Below are positions 35,721-46,729 of a stretch of 64,000 bases of DNA, piece after piece. Under the pieces are notes generated by a model that saw only the letters and a list, made by a program, of their open reading frames with translations, had not been told where the DNA came from and made no database searches. Source of the DNA: Pseudovibrio axinellae (GTDB taxonomy: Bacteria > Pseudomonadota > Alphaproteobacteria > Rhizobiales > Stappiaceae). Every line of letters starts with the position of its first letter. Position 1 is the first letter of the stretch. The stretch lies in assembly GCF_900110875.1 (NCBI RefSeq), contig NZ_FOFM01000011.1, positions 47,561-111,560 of the forward strand. The letters are read 5' to 3'. A program made the translations under genes and the position numbers.

Positions 35721-36970
35721 TGGATTTTCTCCATTGCCTTCGGCTTTTGAGGTTTCATGAGAGGGTAACGATCAATCACACCGCCTGGCAGCGTGGCAGG
35801 AAATGCCTTTTGTGCCCAACGCACAAGCTGCACTGCGGGACTGCCCAGCAAGAGTTTTGCTGAGGGTTGCGTCCACAAAATGCGGTCCATCGTATCGTTT
35901 GGTCTGTAAGGGGAATCTGCAATTTTGTCATTGTTCAGATCATATGCAGAATGGTCAGACCAGTAGTTGCCCTGCTCATTCACAGACCAGTCAACCCACT
36001 TTGATCCAACGTATTTTACCTGTTGGCGGTTCCCAACAAAAGCATTGCGATACACCGTGTTTCGCTCAGATCCCGCAGTGAAGTGAATACCCAATGCGCT
36101 CTTCTCAAACCGGTTTTCGGTGATTGCGTTCTTATGTGAGTTGTAAATGAAAAGTGCGCGTTCTTTCGCGCCCGAGACGTAATTGCCAACAACCATACTG
36201 TTATTGGCGTAATTGAGCATGATGCCCTGATCACGATCATTATAAGAGACGTTATTCTCGACCCGTACACCTTTCGAGAACATGATGGCGTAGCCAAGAT
36301 GGTTACCAGTCGAAACGTTGTCCATGACAACACTGTTTTGCGTATACATGTAATGTACTGCAAAGCGCAGATCGCGAATTTTGTTTCTCGCAAAGACATT
36401 CTTGCTAGACGTGTTGGTGAAGATACCGTCGCGACCAAACCGGATATCATTATCTGAAACTTCAGAACCGGGTGCATTCCAAACATAAACCCCATTTCCG
36501 CGGCGGTTCATGCGGTGGCCTTGACGGCCAATAATTGTATTTCCAAGAACTTTTGCGTCTTTGGCACCGTGAACATCAACCCCATAGAGGTTTCCAGTCA
36601 GGGTGTTTCCTTCGACCAGCGTTCTGTCTGCACCTTTCAAAAGACGAACACCAGAATCGATCTCATCATGACGGTCACCAGAGCCGATGATCTGACAACC
36701 ACGAATAACTACATCAGGACTGGTCACAGTAATCACTGACCCATTGCCCTGCCCATCAATGATTGCACCTGGAGCACATTCAATGGTGAGTGGTTTGTCG
36801 ATTTCAAACGCGCCAGTATGCACGCCTCCGGAAAGACGCAGGGTCTCTCCGGAGGTCGCTGACGTTACAAGGTTTGCAAGGGTGTCCCCCGCTTCCACAC
36901 GCGTTTCGGCAAAGGCCGTTCCGTGAGCCAGTAAACCTGCCAAACATATTCCGAGGAAGCGAGGGATCAT
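35717..36970 (-). CDS. nosD: Periplasmic copper-loading protein NosD
   Basis: A 417-residue exported protein with a signal peptide (MIPRFLGICLAGLLAHGTAFA). A right-handed parallel beta-helix covers about residues 60-330, seen as repeated N/D-x-V-x-x-N units such as NTLTGNLYGVDVHGAKDAKVLGN and NNVSYNDRDQGIMLNYANN. It is required for CuZ assembly in NosZ. GGAGG precedes the ATG, three bases after nosZ. Confidence 0.94.
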   Translation of the reverse strand: MIPRFLGICLAGLLAHGTAFAETRVEAGDTLANLVTSATSGETLRLSGGVHTGAFEIDKPLTIECAPGAIIDGQGNGSVITVTSPDVVIRGCQIIGSGDRHDEIDSGVRLLKGADRTLVEGNTLTGNLYGVDVHGAKDAKVLGNTIIGRQGHRMNRRGNGVYVWNAPGSEVSDNDIRFGRDGIFTNTSSKNVFARNKIRDLRFAVHYMYTQNSVVMDNVSTGNHLGYAIMFSKGVRVENNVSYNDRDQGIMLNYANNSMVVGNYVSGAKERALFIYNSHKNAITENRFEKSALGIHFTAGSERNTVYRNAFVGNRQQVKYVGSKWVDWSVNEQGNYWSDHSAYDLNNDKIADSPYRPNDTMDRILWTQPSAKLLLGSPAVQLVRWAQKAFPATLPGGVIDRYPLMKPQKPKAMEKIQ

Positions 36971-36973
36971 AAC

Positions 36974-38911
36974 TTACGCCTCCTTAGGCTCAACAAACAT
37001 GCGGCCGCGCATTTCCATGTGCAGTGCATGACAGAACCACTGGCAGTAGTACCAATGAACACCTGGGCGATCAGCGGTAAAGGTCACAGAGGACGTTGCC
37101 AAAGGAGCCAATTCCATTGCAAGGCCGTAGTTACCAAGGGTGAAGCCGTGTGTCAGATCATCAATATCGTCGATATTGGTGATAATGATCGTGACTTCAT
37201 CACCCTCTTTCACTGTGAACTTCTCCAGACCAAAGACTGGAGCCATGGAAGTCATGTAAACGCGAACCTTGTTGCCATCGCGAATGACAACACTGTCAGA
37301 CTCAGGATCAACACCATCCGCTTTCGCTTGTGCTACTGCATCAGCGAACATTGGATCGTCGCGTTTCCAAAAGTTGTCTGGGTTCACGATATCGGAACGC
37401 ACCATGATACAATCATGCGGCTCAGCAAATGTTGGGCCGTCGTGTACCACCTTCATATCGTCACTGGAAATGTCGATAATCTGTTCGTTTTCAGGCTTCA
37501 GAGGACCCACATTCAAGAAACGGTCTTTGGAGAACTTATTCAAAGAAATAAGCCAGTTACCGTCTGCTTCTGTGGTTTCACCCATAGTTGTGTGATTGTG
37601 ACCCGGCTGATACTGCACGTCTACTTTAGAGACGATTGGATCAACATCTTCGCCGTTGAACTTACGGATCGCTTTTTCCAGATTCCACTTCACCATCTGG
37701 CTGTCGAGGAACAGCGTGGTGTAGCAGAAGCCTTTACCGTCGAATGCGGTATGGAGAGGCCCAAGACCCAATTCTGGTTCAGCAACAACAACGCTACGAG
37801 GATCAACATCTTCCTCAAACATTGCATCAAACTTTCTCACATCCAGTACGGAACAGGTAGGAGACAGTTTACCGTTGACCACAACGTGCTTCTGGTCAGG
37901 AACAGTATTGATGCCGTGTGGGCTGTTTGGAATTGGAATGTAACGGGTGTACTTCTTGTTTACGCCCTTACGTCCATCAATAACAGGAATGCCATTGAGT
38001 TCCTGATAGTCGCCACTCTTCACTGCTGCTTCAATTTCAGCAAGGTTGAAGACAACCACATGGTCCATTTCACCTGCTGTCATTTCAGCAAGGTTCATGC
38101 CCATTTCAGAGTTGTAAGATGTGGAGTATGCGTACTTGCCTTGATAATCACAATCACAGTTATCAAGGTTACCAGAGACCATCACCTGCCAGGCAACTTC
38201 CATGGTGTCACCGTCAATTGCGGTGAAGATGTTTACGTATTTATCTGGCTCATCAAGGATTGTGCCGTCATTGATGAGCGGGGCTTCATGCTCACCGTTT
38301 GCAAACACATAACCGGTGCGCGGGTATTTTTGCGGGCGCAGGCCATGGATGTCGTGGGCGTTTGGAATCTCAAGGATCTTATCGCACTTCATCACGTCAA
38401 CGCGAACACGAGCCACACGGGTGTTCGCTTTGTCGTTCATGAACACATAACGACCATCGTAAGTACCATCGGTATAGGACATATGCGGGTGATGCAGATC
38501 ACCGTTGTCGTATGTCTTTTTACCCTGCTTTGCCAAGAAGTCCTTGGTTTCTGGTGTCAAACCTTCAGTAAGAACTTTCAAGCTCTCGTTGGTTTGTCCC
38601 CAACCAGTTGCAGAACAACGGTTAAATACAGGTACACGCATCAACTCGCGCATGGATGGGAAACCAAGAATGCGCAGTTCACCGCACTGACCTGAGGACC
38701 AGAAACCGTAATATGGATCCAGTTCGCCAGGTTGCAGCTCAACACCACGCCCTGACGCCATGGCAGGTGACAATGCACTTGTCGCGGTGAGGCTTGCAGC
38801 GCCACCCAACAGTGCCAGACCACCAGTGCCAACGGCACCAGCCGCACTCGCACCAAGCATTTGCCGGCGGCTCAGGCCTTTGCGTTTTACTTCATTCATC
38901 TTACCAGTCAT
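36974..38911 (-). CDS. nosZ: Nitrous oxide reductase, clade I, Tat-exported
   Basis: A 645-residue multicopper enzyme with a Tat signal ([16 protein letters not shown], about residues 13-28), the mark of clade I NosZ. A beta-propeller CuZ domain is followed by a C-terminal cupredoxin with the CuA motif [12 protein letters not shown]. It reduces N2O to N2 in the periplasm. The ATG at 38911 has AGGAG eight bases upstream; an ATG at 38932 overlaps the nosR stop and would add seven residues. Confidence 0.97.
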   Translation of the reverse strand: MTGKMNEVKRKGLSRRQMLGASAAGAVGTGGLALLGGAASLTATSALSPAMASGRGVELQPGELDPYYGFWSSGQCGELRILGFPSMRELMRVPVFNRCSATGWGQTNESLKVLTEGLTPETKDFLAKQGKKTYDNGDLHHPHMSYTDGTYDGRYVFMNDKANTRVARVRVDVMKCDKILEIPNAHDIHGLRPQKYPRTGYVFANGEHEAPLINDGTILDEPDKYVNIFTAIDGDTMEVAWQVMVSGNLDNCDCDYQGKYAYSTSYNSEMGMNLAEMTAGEMDHVVVFNLAEIEAAVKSGDYQELNGIPVIDGRKGVNKKYTRYIPIPNSPHGINTVPDQKHVVVNGKLSPTCSVLDVRKFDAMFEEDVDPRSVVVAEPELGLGPLHTAFDGKGFCYTTLFLDSQMVKWNLEKAIRKFNGEDVDPIVSKVDVQYQPGHNHTTMGETTEADGNWLISLNKFSKDRFLNVGPLKPENEQIIDISSDDMKVVHDGPTFAEPHDCIMVRSDIVNPDNFWKRDDPMFADAVAQAKADGVDPESDSVVIRDGNKVRVYMTSMAPVFGLEKFTVKEGDEVTIIITNIDDIDDLTHGFTLGNYGLAMELAPLATSSVTFTADRPGVHWYYCQWFCHALHMEMRGRMFVEPKEA

Positions 38912-38928
38912 GAGAGTCACTCCTCTAC

Positions 38929-41151
38929 TCATGCTTCCAGTGAAGCCGCAGCTTTCGTTGCGGTTGTTTTTTCAGAGGACGGTGCTAGATGTGCACGCCT
39001 CTTCAACTTACGAATGACCACCGGGCACTTCGTCTCTGATTGATAGAGAACTTGGCAGTGCAGGCAGTTCACACATTCGTTTGGATTAATTTCGCCCGTT
39101 GGATGAATGGCCTGAATTGGGCATTCATTCGAGCAGGTCTGGCATGGCCGACCGCAGTCCGGATAACGTTTGAGCCAGTCAAACATCCGTATTCTTGCAG
39201 GGATCGCCAGTGCGCCACCCAAGGGGCAAAGGTACCGGCAATAGAAACGCTCGATGAACAGGCCCGGGGCCAACATCGCCAGCGCAAACAGAACAAACGG
39301 CCATGTGCGATCGAACTTGAGAATAATTGCAGTCTTGAAAGGCTCTACCTCTGCGAGACGTTCAGCCATCGGCATGGACGCCAAAGACAAACCGAACAAC
39401 CCAAGGAAGATCACATACTTGAGGGCCCAAAGACGCTCATGCAGGCCAAATGGCAGCTTCCATTGCGGCACACGAAGCGCTCTTGCGATGCGGTTCGAAA
39501 GCTCCTGTAGCGCACCGAAGGGGCACAACCAGCCACAATAGGCGCCACGCCCCCAGAAGATGAGCGCAGCCGCCATGGAGAACCATAAAATGAAGGTCAG
39601 TGGCTCCATTAGGAAGGCATCCCAGCTGAAGCCGGAGGCCAATGACCCACCCAGAGCCATCAGGTTAACAATGGAAAGCTGAGCGTTGGCATACCAACCC
39701 AGGAAGACCAGTGTGAGCGTCAGGAAACCTATGCGGAACCAGAACACAAACTTTGCGGATTTGGTGATCCAATTCTGGAAGAAGAACGCGATTGTAAGCA
39801 CGCCCAACATCGCAACAAGGCCTGCAATTTCATAACGTTTTTGCCACCAGATGCGTTTCCAGAGGGCCTGTTTTGCCGCCGCTTCGCTTTGGTCTGCAAT
39901 GACTGCAATCTGGGCAGCTTCAGCAGACTGAACTGCTGGCGCGACAACGGCTTGCATGAACTTGCTGGGCAGCTTGTAATCCAGATCGAAGGTAACGAAG
40001 GCTTTGTCGATGGCGCCCACTGCGCGAGAAACCAGAAGCTGCAACCGCCACTGTTTGGTCGGGTCGAAGTTCGCATCTGCCGGGATCTTGAACAGACCCA
40101 CCTCTGTAAAGCTTGGCGTACCATCAGCTGCAACAACACCAAGACGGCGGTGCATACGATCGCGAAAGCGGACACTGTCATCACCTTGGACGACTTGGAT
40201 ACGGTCGAAGATACCTCCGCGCACATAACCTGAGCCTTTAAAGGAATACCGGCCACGACCTGCCAATAGGATGGCGTGCTCGCCGGGCTTCAGCCACTTT
40301 TGGAGATTGTCGTAACCTTTTTCACCCAGAAGAACCTGACCAATCGCCGGCACACTTACAGGAGCGGCAGCAATTTCGATAAACGTATCAGTGTCCGGGC
40401 CCTTTTCAGGACGCTTTGCTGCTCGTGGATCGCTTGAATTGGCAAACTCTGTATTGACCTGAGAGACATCCAAACTGAGGCGGCGCACAGTTCCATCGCC
40501 AGTCAGACCAATCCAGTCTGTTTCTGCGCTTGCATCTTCATTCAGGACAAATTTGGGTTCACTATGCTGATTATCTTTCAGCCCACCAAGACCAAGTGCG
40601 CGAGCCACTTTGAGTCCAGAACGAACAATCGTGTCATCAATAACAATGATTGTGACTGTCGCCCCGGAGATGATATCAACTTCGTGAGATTGCCCACCAG
40701 TCGCGGCTTCATCTACCAGGTCAACGCCCTGATAACTTCGGGTAAGAGCTTTAATTTTCTCATCGGGAATGCCTACGAGCACGATTGGCTCAGAATGCTC
40801 TATGAGCTGAGCACCAAGGAGCTGGGCATTATCACCAACCGCCACCATTGTATGGATAGGTTTACCGGAATAACCAGTGGTGCCAACGAAATCTGAAGTA
40901 ATCCAGACCCAGCCGATTTGCTTGTTTGCTTTAAGCAGTGGGGCTACGGGGACATCTTGACGGATTGGTCCGTAGGCGTCGGCCCCATCAACGATGATGG
41001 AAGGGTCTATCTGGGGCAGAAAGCGCGCTAAGAAAGAACTTTGGCTTTGTGCCTGGGCTGTGACAGGTGCAAGGATCGTCAGAGCGAGAAGCATGGCAGC
41101 AACGCAGCTACTCATACGGGTCAATAGGTGTCGGAAAAACGAATTCAACAT
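38929..41151 (-). CDS. nosR: Membrane flavo-iron-sulfur protein NosR
   Basis: A 740-residue protein with a signal peptide and a periplasmic FMN-binding domain (covalent FMN site SGATVT, about residues 163-168). Several membrane helices (about 415-640) carry two CxxxCP cytoplasmic motifs ([18 protein letters not shown] and [13 protein letters not shown]). A C-terminal pair of [4Fe-4S] ferredoxin motifs follows ([11 protein letters not shown] and [12 protein letters not shown]). NosR supplies electrons to NosZ and is needed for its expression. Its covalent FMN normally needs an ApbE/NosX flavin transferase, which is not in this window. Confidence 0.95.
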   Translation of the reverse strand: MLNSFFRHLLTRMSSCVAAMLLALTILAPVTAQAQSQSSFLARFLPQIDPSIIVDGADAYGPIRQDVPVAPLLKANKQIGWVWITSDFVGTTGYSGKPIHTMVAVGDNAQLLGAQLIEHSEPIVLVGIPDEKIKALTRSYQGVDLVDEAATGGQSHEVDIISGATVTIIVIDDTIVRSGLKVARALGLGGLKDNQHSEPKFVLNEDASAETDWIGLTGDGTVRRLSLDVSQVNTEFANSSDPRAAKRPEKGPDTDTFIEIAAAPVSVPAIGQVLLGEKGYDNLQKWLKPGEHAILLAGRGRYSFKGSGYVRGGIFDRIQVVQGDDSVRFRDRMHRRLGVVAADGTPSFTEVGLFKIPADANFDPTKQWRLQLLVSRAVGAIDKAFVTFDLDYKLPSKFMQAVVAPAVQSAEAAQIAVIADQSEAAAKQALWKRIWWQKRYEIAGLVAMLGVLTIAFFFQNWITKSAKFVFWFRIGFLTLTLVFLGWYANAQLSIVNLMALGGSLASGFSWDAFLMEPLTFILWFSMAAALIFWGRGAYCGWLCPFGALQELSNRIARALRVPQWKLPFGLHERLWALKYVIFLGLFGLSLASMPMAERLAEVEPFKTAIILKFDRTWPFVLFALAMLAPGLFIERFYCRYLCPLGGALAIPARIRMFDWLKRYPDCGRPCQTCSNECPIQAIHPTGEINPNECVNCLHCQVLYQSETKCPVVIRKLKRRAHLAPSSEKTTATKAAASLEA

Positions 41152-41552
41152 TGTTCACCCCCCGGAGGCGCACGGGCCGTGGCCGTTCGTGTAAGCTTCA
41201 CGACGGTGGCTTCGCGGAGTTTATTTGGAGCGATAGCAAGCAAGTGTTGGGAGAACACCTGCGGGCGAGTTGGCGGCAAAGCCATCATGCTTTGGCACAT
41301 GCCGCATGCGGTGCACGCGTCTTCGCAGCAAGAGCGATCTGATTGGTTTTGTTCAGTTGGATTACCGTCTTGGTCCAACAGGATCGTTTTTTTACCTGTA
41401 CTGGTGCAGATAACGATCTCCTGCACCACATCACCGGCACCTACATTTGTACGTGCACTTGCGCTGCGCAAAAACTCTGTCTGAGGACCAGACAAAGCCA
41501 TGAACAAAGCAATTGTGCCATAGACAATATATGTAAGTGCACGGGTTACCAT
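41145..41552 (-). CDS. nosC: NosC-like CXXCXXC protein, first gene of nos operon
   Basis: A 135-residue protein with an N-terminal hydrophobic segment (about residues 6-21; signal or anchor) and a cysteine-rich motif C75-C76, C80-x2-C83-x2-C86. The CXXCXXC protein upstream of nosR matches the uncharacterised NosC of the Paracoccus nosCRZDFYLX cluster. The motif may bind copper or another metal. It overlaps nosR by seven bases. No strong Shine-Dalgarno precedes the ATG, so the exact start is uncertain. Confidence 0.75.
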   Translation of the reverse strand: MVTRALTYIVYGTIALFMALSGPQTEFLRSASARTNVGAGDVVQEIVICTSTGKKTILLDQDGNPTEQNQSDRSCCEDACTACGMCQSMMALPPTRPQVFSQHLLAIAPNKLREATVVKLTRTATARAPPGGEQC

Positions 41553-41587
41553 GCTTCATGGCTTAACCGCTCACAGAGCAAAACATT

Positions 41588-41601
41588 TTAACATAAATCA
41601 A
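41588..41601 (-). promoter_or_regulatory. NnrR/Dnr-like box before nosC
   Basis: On the minus strand TTGATTTATGTTAA has the form TTGA(C/T)-N4-GTTAA shared with the boxes of nirS and norC. It is closer to the start codon (about 42 bases, centre to ATG) than those two, so the true nosC start may lie further downstream. Confidence 0.5.
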
Positions 41602-41640
41602 GCCTGCGGCGTTTTTGACAGACAATACGTCGCAGGCTTT
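41599..41640 (-). terminator. Hairpin between nnrS and nosC, probable terminator
   Basis: AAGCCTGCG and CGCAGGCTT form a 9-bp stem around a loop of about 20 bases. It follows nnrS on the minus strand. The T run is weak, so it is a moderate candidate. Confidence 0.55.
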
Positions 41641-41724
41641 AAGTGACTGTTTTATATATATCTTTTTCGAAAAATATCACATTAAATAAGTAGAGTACTA
41701 TATGTTGTTCCAACTCCCCTTCAG

Positions 41725-42918
41725 TCAATCGCGAGAGCGTAGGAGCAACGGTCCATAAATGACAATAAAGGCGGCAAAGCTAAGTATCCAAAGAAGCCCA
41801 GCGACATCATAAAGCCGCGCTGCAAAATCGGGCAGGAAAGCCACTGCAAACCGGGCAAGTATAGACAAACCAAAAAAGATAAAGAGGACTGACGTGCCCT
41901 TGGATGCAGTAAGCTCCCGTCCCGTGTGCCCAAGGATAGCGCGTGTCATAACAGCAAGTGTCATCATGCCCATCACACCCGCCATCAACACATGTTGTGA
42001 AACAGTTGCATCAAGCAAGCTGGGAGCAAGAAGAGCAACTCCCAGAGATAACAGGCCGATTGGCAAAAAGAGGTAACCGATATGCAAGACCAGCAGCAAC
42101 GGCTCTGCAAAGGTTTGTAAGCCGCACCATCGCGTAAGGCGGACGGCATGAAGCACTCCTGCAACGAAAAACGCCAGCCCTGCGACCCAGTGGTCCTGAA
42201 GCACCGTCCATGTAACGCCTGCAATCATCAGAGCAAGCAATGCGACTTTGTCCAACACCTGCATTGGCGAGACAGGCATCTTTTGAGCACCTTGCTTTGC
42301 CAGCCAATTGCGCGTGAAGGAAGGTATAACGCGTCCACCAATAAGCGCGACCATGAGCAACATGACGGAGACACCAAGGCGCATACCGTAGCCTTGTGCA
42401 GCATACTCACTGCGCCAAGCCTCCCAGTGGAACATAAGGTTCGCAGTGATCAGCACCCCCAACAGCGCAATCACAATCAGGTTTCGCCAGTTCTTTCCTG
42501 CGATAATCTCACGAACTGCTGCCAAAGCAAGCGCGATAGGCATCGCAATATCCATAAGCGCGACCACACCTGCTGGCAAAAACGCAGAAAACAAGATCGC
42601 AAAACGTCCAAGCACCCAAAGCGAGAACAGCAGTGCCAACGGTTTCCCGACGATCGGCATCCGCCCCGTCCAATTCGGAATAGCAGTGAGGAGAAAGCCT
42701 CCCAACACAGCGTTAAGATACCCAAACAGGAATTCATGAGCATGCCATGAAACAGGATCAAACGCAGTGGGAAGCTCCACAACACCTGTGATCATAGGGA
42801 TCCAAAGCAGCATAGACAGGCATGCCCAAACGGCAGCGCCTAAGAAAAATGGTCTGAATCCATAGCTAAAGATAGCTGGACCTTGCCACAAGCGAACTTG
42901 TTCCATCGTTGAAGACAT
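41725..42918 (-). CDS. nnrS: NnrS-family heme/copper membrane protein
   Basis: A 397-residue polytopic membrane protein with about twelve hydrophobic segments and family motifs (WQGPAIFSYGFRPFFLGA at residues 10-28; WHAHEFLFGYLNAVLGGFLLTAIPNWTG at about 58-85; late HVLMAGVMGMMTLAVMTRAILGHTGR). NnrS proteins occur with denitrification genes and protect cells from nitric oxide stress. It lies between the nos and nir operons on the same strand. Its own promoter probably lies in the 148-base gap upstream. Confidence 0.9.
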   Translation of the reverse strand: MSSTMEQVRLWQGPAIFSYGFRPFFLGAAVWACLSMLLWIPMITGVVELPTAFDPVSWHAHEFLFGYLNAVLGGFLLTAIPNWTGRMPIVGKPLALLFSLWVLGRFAILFSAFLPAGVVALMDIAMPIALALAAVREIIAGKNWRNLIVIALLGVLITANLMFHWEAWRSEYAAQGYGMRLGVSVMLLMVALIGGRVIPSFTRNWLAKQGAQKMPVSPMQVLDKVALLALMIAGVTWTVLQDHWVAGLAFFVAGVLHAVRLTRWCGLQTFAEPLLLVLHIGYLFLPIGLLSLGVALLAPSLLDATVSQHVLMAGVMGMMTLAVMTRAILGHTGRELTASKGTSVLFIFFGLSILARFAVAFLPDFAARLYDVAGLLWILSFAAFIVIYGPLLLRSRD

Positions 42919-43066
42919 CAGCGGCTCTTATTTTTGCTCGGGCTTTAGCGGTGCGTAAAGCCAAGATTACACAGTCCGTTTCACCTTCTGACGTTTGCTT
43001 CAGCTTGTCCTTGACAATTATTAGGTCCTTTTCTTTTTGCAAATGATTTGCACAAGCGACAACTAC

Positions 43067-43285
43067 CTACTTTTCCTGCGCTTGCTCCAATAAGCTGCGA
43101 ACCCACTTAGCGGCAAGCCAACTAGCAGGAATACCAAGCGGCAAACTAACCCAAAGCGTCAAATAGGGAGACATTGCAGGCAGGTCAAAAAATGTACCAA
43201 TCAACGTCGCGAAGAACAGGTTGATAGCAACCGTCAACATTGCGAAGGGATAGAGCACGATAGCAAGTTTCTTTACGGACCACAT
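43067..43285 (-). CDS. Small two-helix membrane protein at the end of the nir operon
   Basis: A 72-residue protein with two membrane helices (about residues 6-30 and 38-60) and a charged C-terminus (LLEQAQEK). The ATG at 43285 has AGGAGGG upstream. It starts 13 bases after the CbiX-like gene, so it is probably the last gene of the nirECF(DL)GHJN operon. I do not recognise a named family. Similar small proteins accompany nir/nnr genes elsewhere. Confidence 0.6.
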   Translation of the reverse strand: MWSVKKLAIVLYPFAMLTVAINLFFATLIGTFFDLPAMSPYLTLWVSLPLGIPASWLAAKWVRSLLEQAQEK

Positions 43286-43298
43286 ATGAGCCCTCCTC

Positions 43299-44042
43299 TC
43301 ACGCAGCAACTTTGCAGCTGCTTGCCTTTTGCAGCTGGGTTGCAATCAATTCTGGTACAAAATTCAACTGTCCTAGCGCAGGAAGGCGCAGCCCATGGAA
43401 GCCAGCATGTTTCAAGGCCAGTGGCAGATCACTCTCCACATGGCCGCCATCTCCAGCAAACAGTGGCAACAAGATCGTTTGGCGGTCCATATCTGAAGCG
43501 GTTTCATGAAGGAATGGACGCTGCTCAAGAAAGCCAATCCTAGTGTCACCTAAGGCGATGTGCTGGAGCAAAAGACCTGCAAACGCGCGAGTACATTCAG
43601 CTGGAACTGGACCAGTGGCCGAACCATGAGCGGCAATAAGCAACCGAGTGTTTTCCAACTCCCAGCCTTGCTGCAAAATCCGCTCTTTGAGAAGCTCAGC
43701 GACCAAAGCAGGCAGCTCTGGCAGTATCCCCAAAGGCGGCAGAATGCGTGGCTTCAACGCTCCAAGTCGGTTTGGCAACGCTTTTCGCACAAACCAGCCA
43801 TCGGCCATGAACAACGGAAACACCAGAGGCAGGCCTTCAGCACATGCAATGGCCTGCTCCAGTTTCCCAGGGGCGGCCAAAGTTGCCGCCCGCACGTTCA
43901 TATCCGGCATGTGCAACGCTACCTTTTGAGCCAGGCTGCTCAGGTAGCGCTCTCCTGCGTCGGGGTTTGAAGGCTGACCGTGTGACACGATCAAGGCCTC
44001 AGTGGCTTGTGCCTTCAGAGAAGGTGATCTTGTTCCACACAT
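43299..44042 (-). CDS. CbiX/SirB-like sirohydrochlorin chelatase family protein
   Basis: A 247-residue cytoplasmic protein with two related halves, each opening with a strand plus His-Gly motif: LIVSHGQPSNPDAGERYL (about residue 17) and LLIAAHGSATGPVPAECTRAF (about 134). This is the two-domain CbiX/SirB/HemH-like arrangement. NirE makes precorrin-2, and siroheme is the substrate of the NirDLGH decarboxylases, so an iron chelatase for sirohydrochlorin is required; this gene is the only candidate in the operon. It overlaps the nirN end by 44 bases. A later start near the first strand is possible. Confidence 0.7.
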   Translation of the reverse strand: MCGTRSPSLKAQATEALIVSHGQPSNPDAGERYLSSLAQKVALHMPDMNVRAATLAAPGKLEQAIACAEGLPLVFPLFMADGWFVRKALPNRLGALKPRILPPLGILPELPALVAELLKERILQQGWELENTRLLIAAHGSATGPVPAECTRAFAGLLLQHIALGDTRIGFLEQRPFLHETASDMDRQTILLPLFAGDGGHVESDLPLALKHAGFHGLRLPALGQLNFVPELIATQLQKASSCKVAA

Positions 44043-45531
44043 TGTACTTGCCCGATGGTTTTTTCATTGGCAGACGGCGGACCTCTTCCAGTGTCTCAGC
44101 GTCGTAGACGATAACGGCGCCATCATCTTCCCAGACAGATACGAGGGCGTATTTCCCGGTTCTGGTGAACTCCACATGCGCAACCGTCGCGTCCTTTACA
44201 GGACGAAGGGTTTCCACGATCTCAAGCGTCTGCTTGTCAATGATATGCATGGCATCTTTGTTTGGACCAAAGAACACACCTGCCCAGACATAATTGGTGT
44301 TTTCGTGGCTGCGCATAAAGAACCCTGGGCCCAGCGTTTTGATCCGCTTCACAGTTTTCCATGACTTCATATCAATGACAGAGATTGTGCTGTCCTTCAG
44401 GTGCGGCGTTGCCATCACCGTGCTGTCACCCATTTGCCATGTGATACCTGATCCCAGATGTGGCATGCCCGGTAGCTCAAGGTCAGCAATCTTGTGACCA
44501 ATCACAAGATCAATCACCTGCCCGCCATCACCACTACGCGATGCGCCCATCACATATTCGTAGGTCTGGTCAAAGAAGAAGTCGTCCAGGTAATCCGGTG
44601 TTGTTATCTTACGAATTGGGAATGGGTCTTCACTTGGAACAGGCCCCTCATCCCTCCAGTCATGTGCAAAGCCCATCTGTGGCGGATTTGGACCGTAAAA
44701 CACTTCCCACATTTCTGGCACGTCTTTCAAAGCCAGCACGAAGCTTTCACGCGGAGGAGCTTGGTACACAGCGGAAATCCGGCTCGGCGTCCCATTCTTG
44801 CCTTTCACCGTCTCCACCTTGGCAACACTCAGATCCTCGCTCGATAGGATCGTAAGTGTGTTGGGTAGATAGTTTGCAACTGCAACCCACTTCCCATCAT
44901 GGCTGATAGCGATGTTCCGGCTATTCAGGCCCGCACGGACACGGCCAACTTCCTGCAGTGAGTAAATATCATATTTCTGCACCCAGCCATCGCGGGACAT
45001 AATGAACACATAGCGACCATCTGGTGTAAACTTTGGCCCACCATGGACAGCAAACGGTGTTGGGAACCGGTCAAGGACGTCGAAGGTATCTCCATCCAAA
45101 ACACTGACACTATGATCACCGGTTTCCACGACGAGAGTAATATTCATCGGGTCAGACGACCAAATAGGAGCTTCAGCCTTCTTGTAGTCTTCGTTCAGCA
45201 CCCGACTAGCAATGATTTCCTCAGGGCCCCAGGCTGGAACGGATTCCAATGGCTTCTTAATATAGGTAACGAGCGTATCGATCTCCTGCTCAACAAGCGT
45301 GTCGATGAACGCTGGCATTTGCGTTGCTTCGCGACCATTTGAGATGACGTCTTTAAGCTTTGGCCCGCGCATACGTTTTAGTGTTTCGGGGATCAAAGCT
45401 GGCCCAACACCACCGAGACGGTCTGCACCATGACATTCTGCACAGGCGTCCTGATAGATCTGAGCAGGTTCGGCAAAGCAGGCCGATGCAGCAAGAACCG
45501 CTGTGCTAAGCGAAACGATGAGCCGGATCAT
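43999..45531 (-). CDS. nirN: NirN, heme d1 dehydrogenase (cytochrome cd1-like)
   Basis: A 510-residue periplasmic protein with a signal peptide ([20 protein letters not shown]), an N-terminal c-heme domain (C30-AE-CH34) and an eight-bladed propeller related to NirS. NirN performs the last step of heme d1 synthesis, oxidising dihydro-heme d1 before transfer to NirS. It overlaps the nirJ end by 26 bases. It is distinguished from NirS by its position in the biosynthetic operon and its lower similarity to the nirS product at 53567-55243. Confidence 0.9.
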   Translation of the reverse strand: MIRLIVSLSTAVLAASACFAEPAQIYQDACAECHGADRLGGVGPALIPETLKRMRGPKLKDVISNGREATQMPAFIDTLVEQEIDTLVTYIKKPLESVPAWGPEEIIASRVLNEDYKKAEAPIWSSDPMNITLVVETGDHSVSVLDGDTFDVLDRFPTPFAVHGGPKFTPDGRYVFIMSRDGWVQKYDIYSLQEVGRVRAGLNSRNIAISHDGKWVAVANYLPNTLTILSSEDLSVAKVETVKGKNGTPSRISAVYQAPPRESFVLALKDVPEMWEVFYGPNPPQMGFAHDWRDEGPVPSEDPFPIRKITTPDYLDDFFFDQTYEYVMGASRSGDGGQVIDLVIGHKIADLELPGMPHLGSGITWQMGDSTVMATPHLKDSTISVIDMKSWKTVKRIKTLGPGFFMRSHENTNYVWAGVFFGPNKDAMHIIDKQTLEIVETLRPVKDATVAHVEFTRTGKYALVSVWEDDGAVIVYDAETLEEVRRLPMKKPSGKYNVWNKITFSEGTSH

Positions 45532-46726
45532 GGCTTTTCCCTCTGAATGGAGTAACTGTTACGCGGTCATGTGTACCTTCCTGCACGCCGATTTCTTCAT
45601 CGGACAGATAGCAGGCTGGGTCTTCAGCCCATGGATCACCGGTAAGTTGAAGCGCGCGAATGCGAGTATTACCGCCACACACTTCTTTATGACGGCATGC
45701 CCCACACCGGCCTTTGAGCGGGCGTGGCCGGGTTCTTAATTGAGCGAGTATCGGGTCATCACTGGTCCAAAGCTGAGAGAACTTGGTATCCTTGACGCTG
45801 CCTACTGTGTAGTCAGACCAGTAAGTATCTGGGTGCACATCGCCAAGCGTATCGATATTGGCAACACCAAGCCCAGAAGAGTTGCCGCCCCACGCCTTAA
45901 GGTGCGTTGCCACATGCTCAGCTTTGCTGTCACCAAAGTTAGCTCTGACCCAGTTCAGGAAGAAGACAGCATCAGCATCATTATTGCCCGTCACAATATC
46001 AAGCGGCGTCCCACCGTTGAGAGACTTCCAAGCATGATCAATCAGCAGGTCCAGACCCCAGCGGGTTCTCAAATGCTCAGCATCCTCGCCCCGGTGCTTG
46101 TCACCTCGCCCTGCATAAACAAGGTGGGACAGGTAAAACTTGTCAACGCCTTCATCCTCGCAAAGCTTGAGAAGATCCGGCAGGGTTTTGTAGTTACCTT
46201 CAGTAAGTGTGAAACGCAGGCCAACTTTAATGCCGCGTTTTTTACATTCGCGTACACCGCGCAGTGCACTATCAAAAGCACCGTCTACACCGCGAAACCA
46301 ATCATTGGTCTTGCCAATTCCGTCGATAGAAATGCCGACATAATCAAAACCAATTTCAGCAACACGATCTGCCGCCTCGCCATGGATCTTTGTCCCATTG
46401 GTAGACAAGGCCAGCATCCGCACCAACTGGCGTGCACGAGACGCGATCTGAAACAGATCTGGACGATCCAAAGGTTCGCCGCCCGATAAAATAAGCGCTG
46501 GAACCTTAAACTCCCCCAGGTCCTCAAGGGTGTTCATAGCCTGCGCGTGCGTCAACTCGCCAGGAAAGTCCACATCCGCTGACACTGTGTAGCAATGCCG
46601 GCATTTTAGATTACAATGCCGGGTCAAATTCCAGATCACAACCGGCTTCACCGGACCCTGACCACGGCGCGCCAAAACTGGCGTTGGGTCGGTGATCTGC
46701 TTCATGTAGTCAGAAAGACGAAACAT
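45506..46726 (-). CDS. nirJ: NirJ radical SAM enzyme of heme d1 biosynthesis
   Basis: A 406-residue radical SAM enzyme with the cluster motif C38-x3-C42-x2-C45 ([11 protein letters not shown]) and a C-terminal SPASM-type cysteine set ([12 protein letters not shown]). It converts propionate side chains of didecarboxysiroheme into the oxo groups of the d1 ring. It starts three bases after nirH. Length matches NirJ. Confidence 0.95.
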   Translation of the reverse strand: MFRLSDYMKQITDPTPVLARRGQGPVKPVVIWNLTRHCNLKCRHCYTVSADVDFPGELTHAQAMNTLEDLGEFKVPALILSGGEPLDRPDLFQIASRARQLVRMLALSTNGTKIHGEAADRVAEIGFDYVGISIDGIGKTNDWFRGVDGAFDSALRGVRECKKRGIKVGLRFTLTEGNYKTLPDLLKLCEDEGVDKFYLSHLVYAGRGDKHRGEDAEHLRTRWGLDLLIDHAWKSLNGGTPLDIVTGNNDADAVFFLNWVRANFGDSKAEHVATHLKAWGGNSSGLGVANIDTLGDVHPDTYWSDYTVGSVKDTKFSQLWTSDDPILAQLRTRPRPLKGRCGACRHKEVCGGNTRIRALQLTGDPWAEDPACYLSDEEIGVQEGTHDRVTVTPFRGKSHDPAHRFA

Positions 46727-46729
46727 GCT

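Noticed and set aside
37019..38695. Long plus-strand open frame of 558 codons
   Set aside because: It is the antisense shadow of nosZ, with unusual Cys/His/Val-rich composition and no domain.
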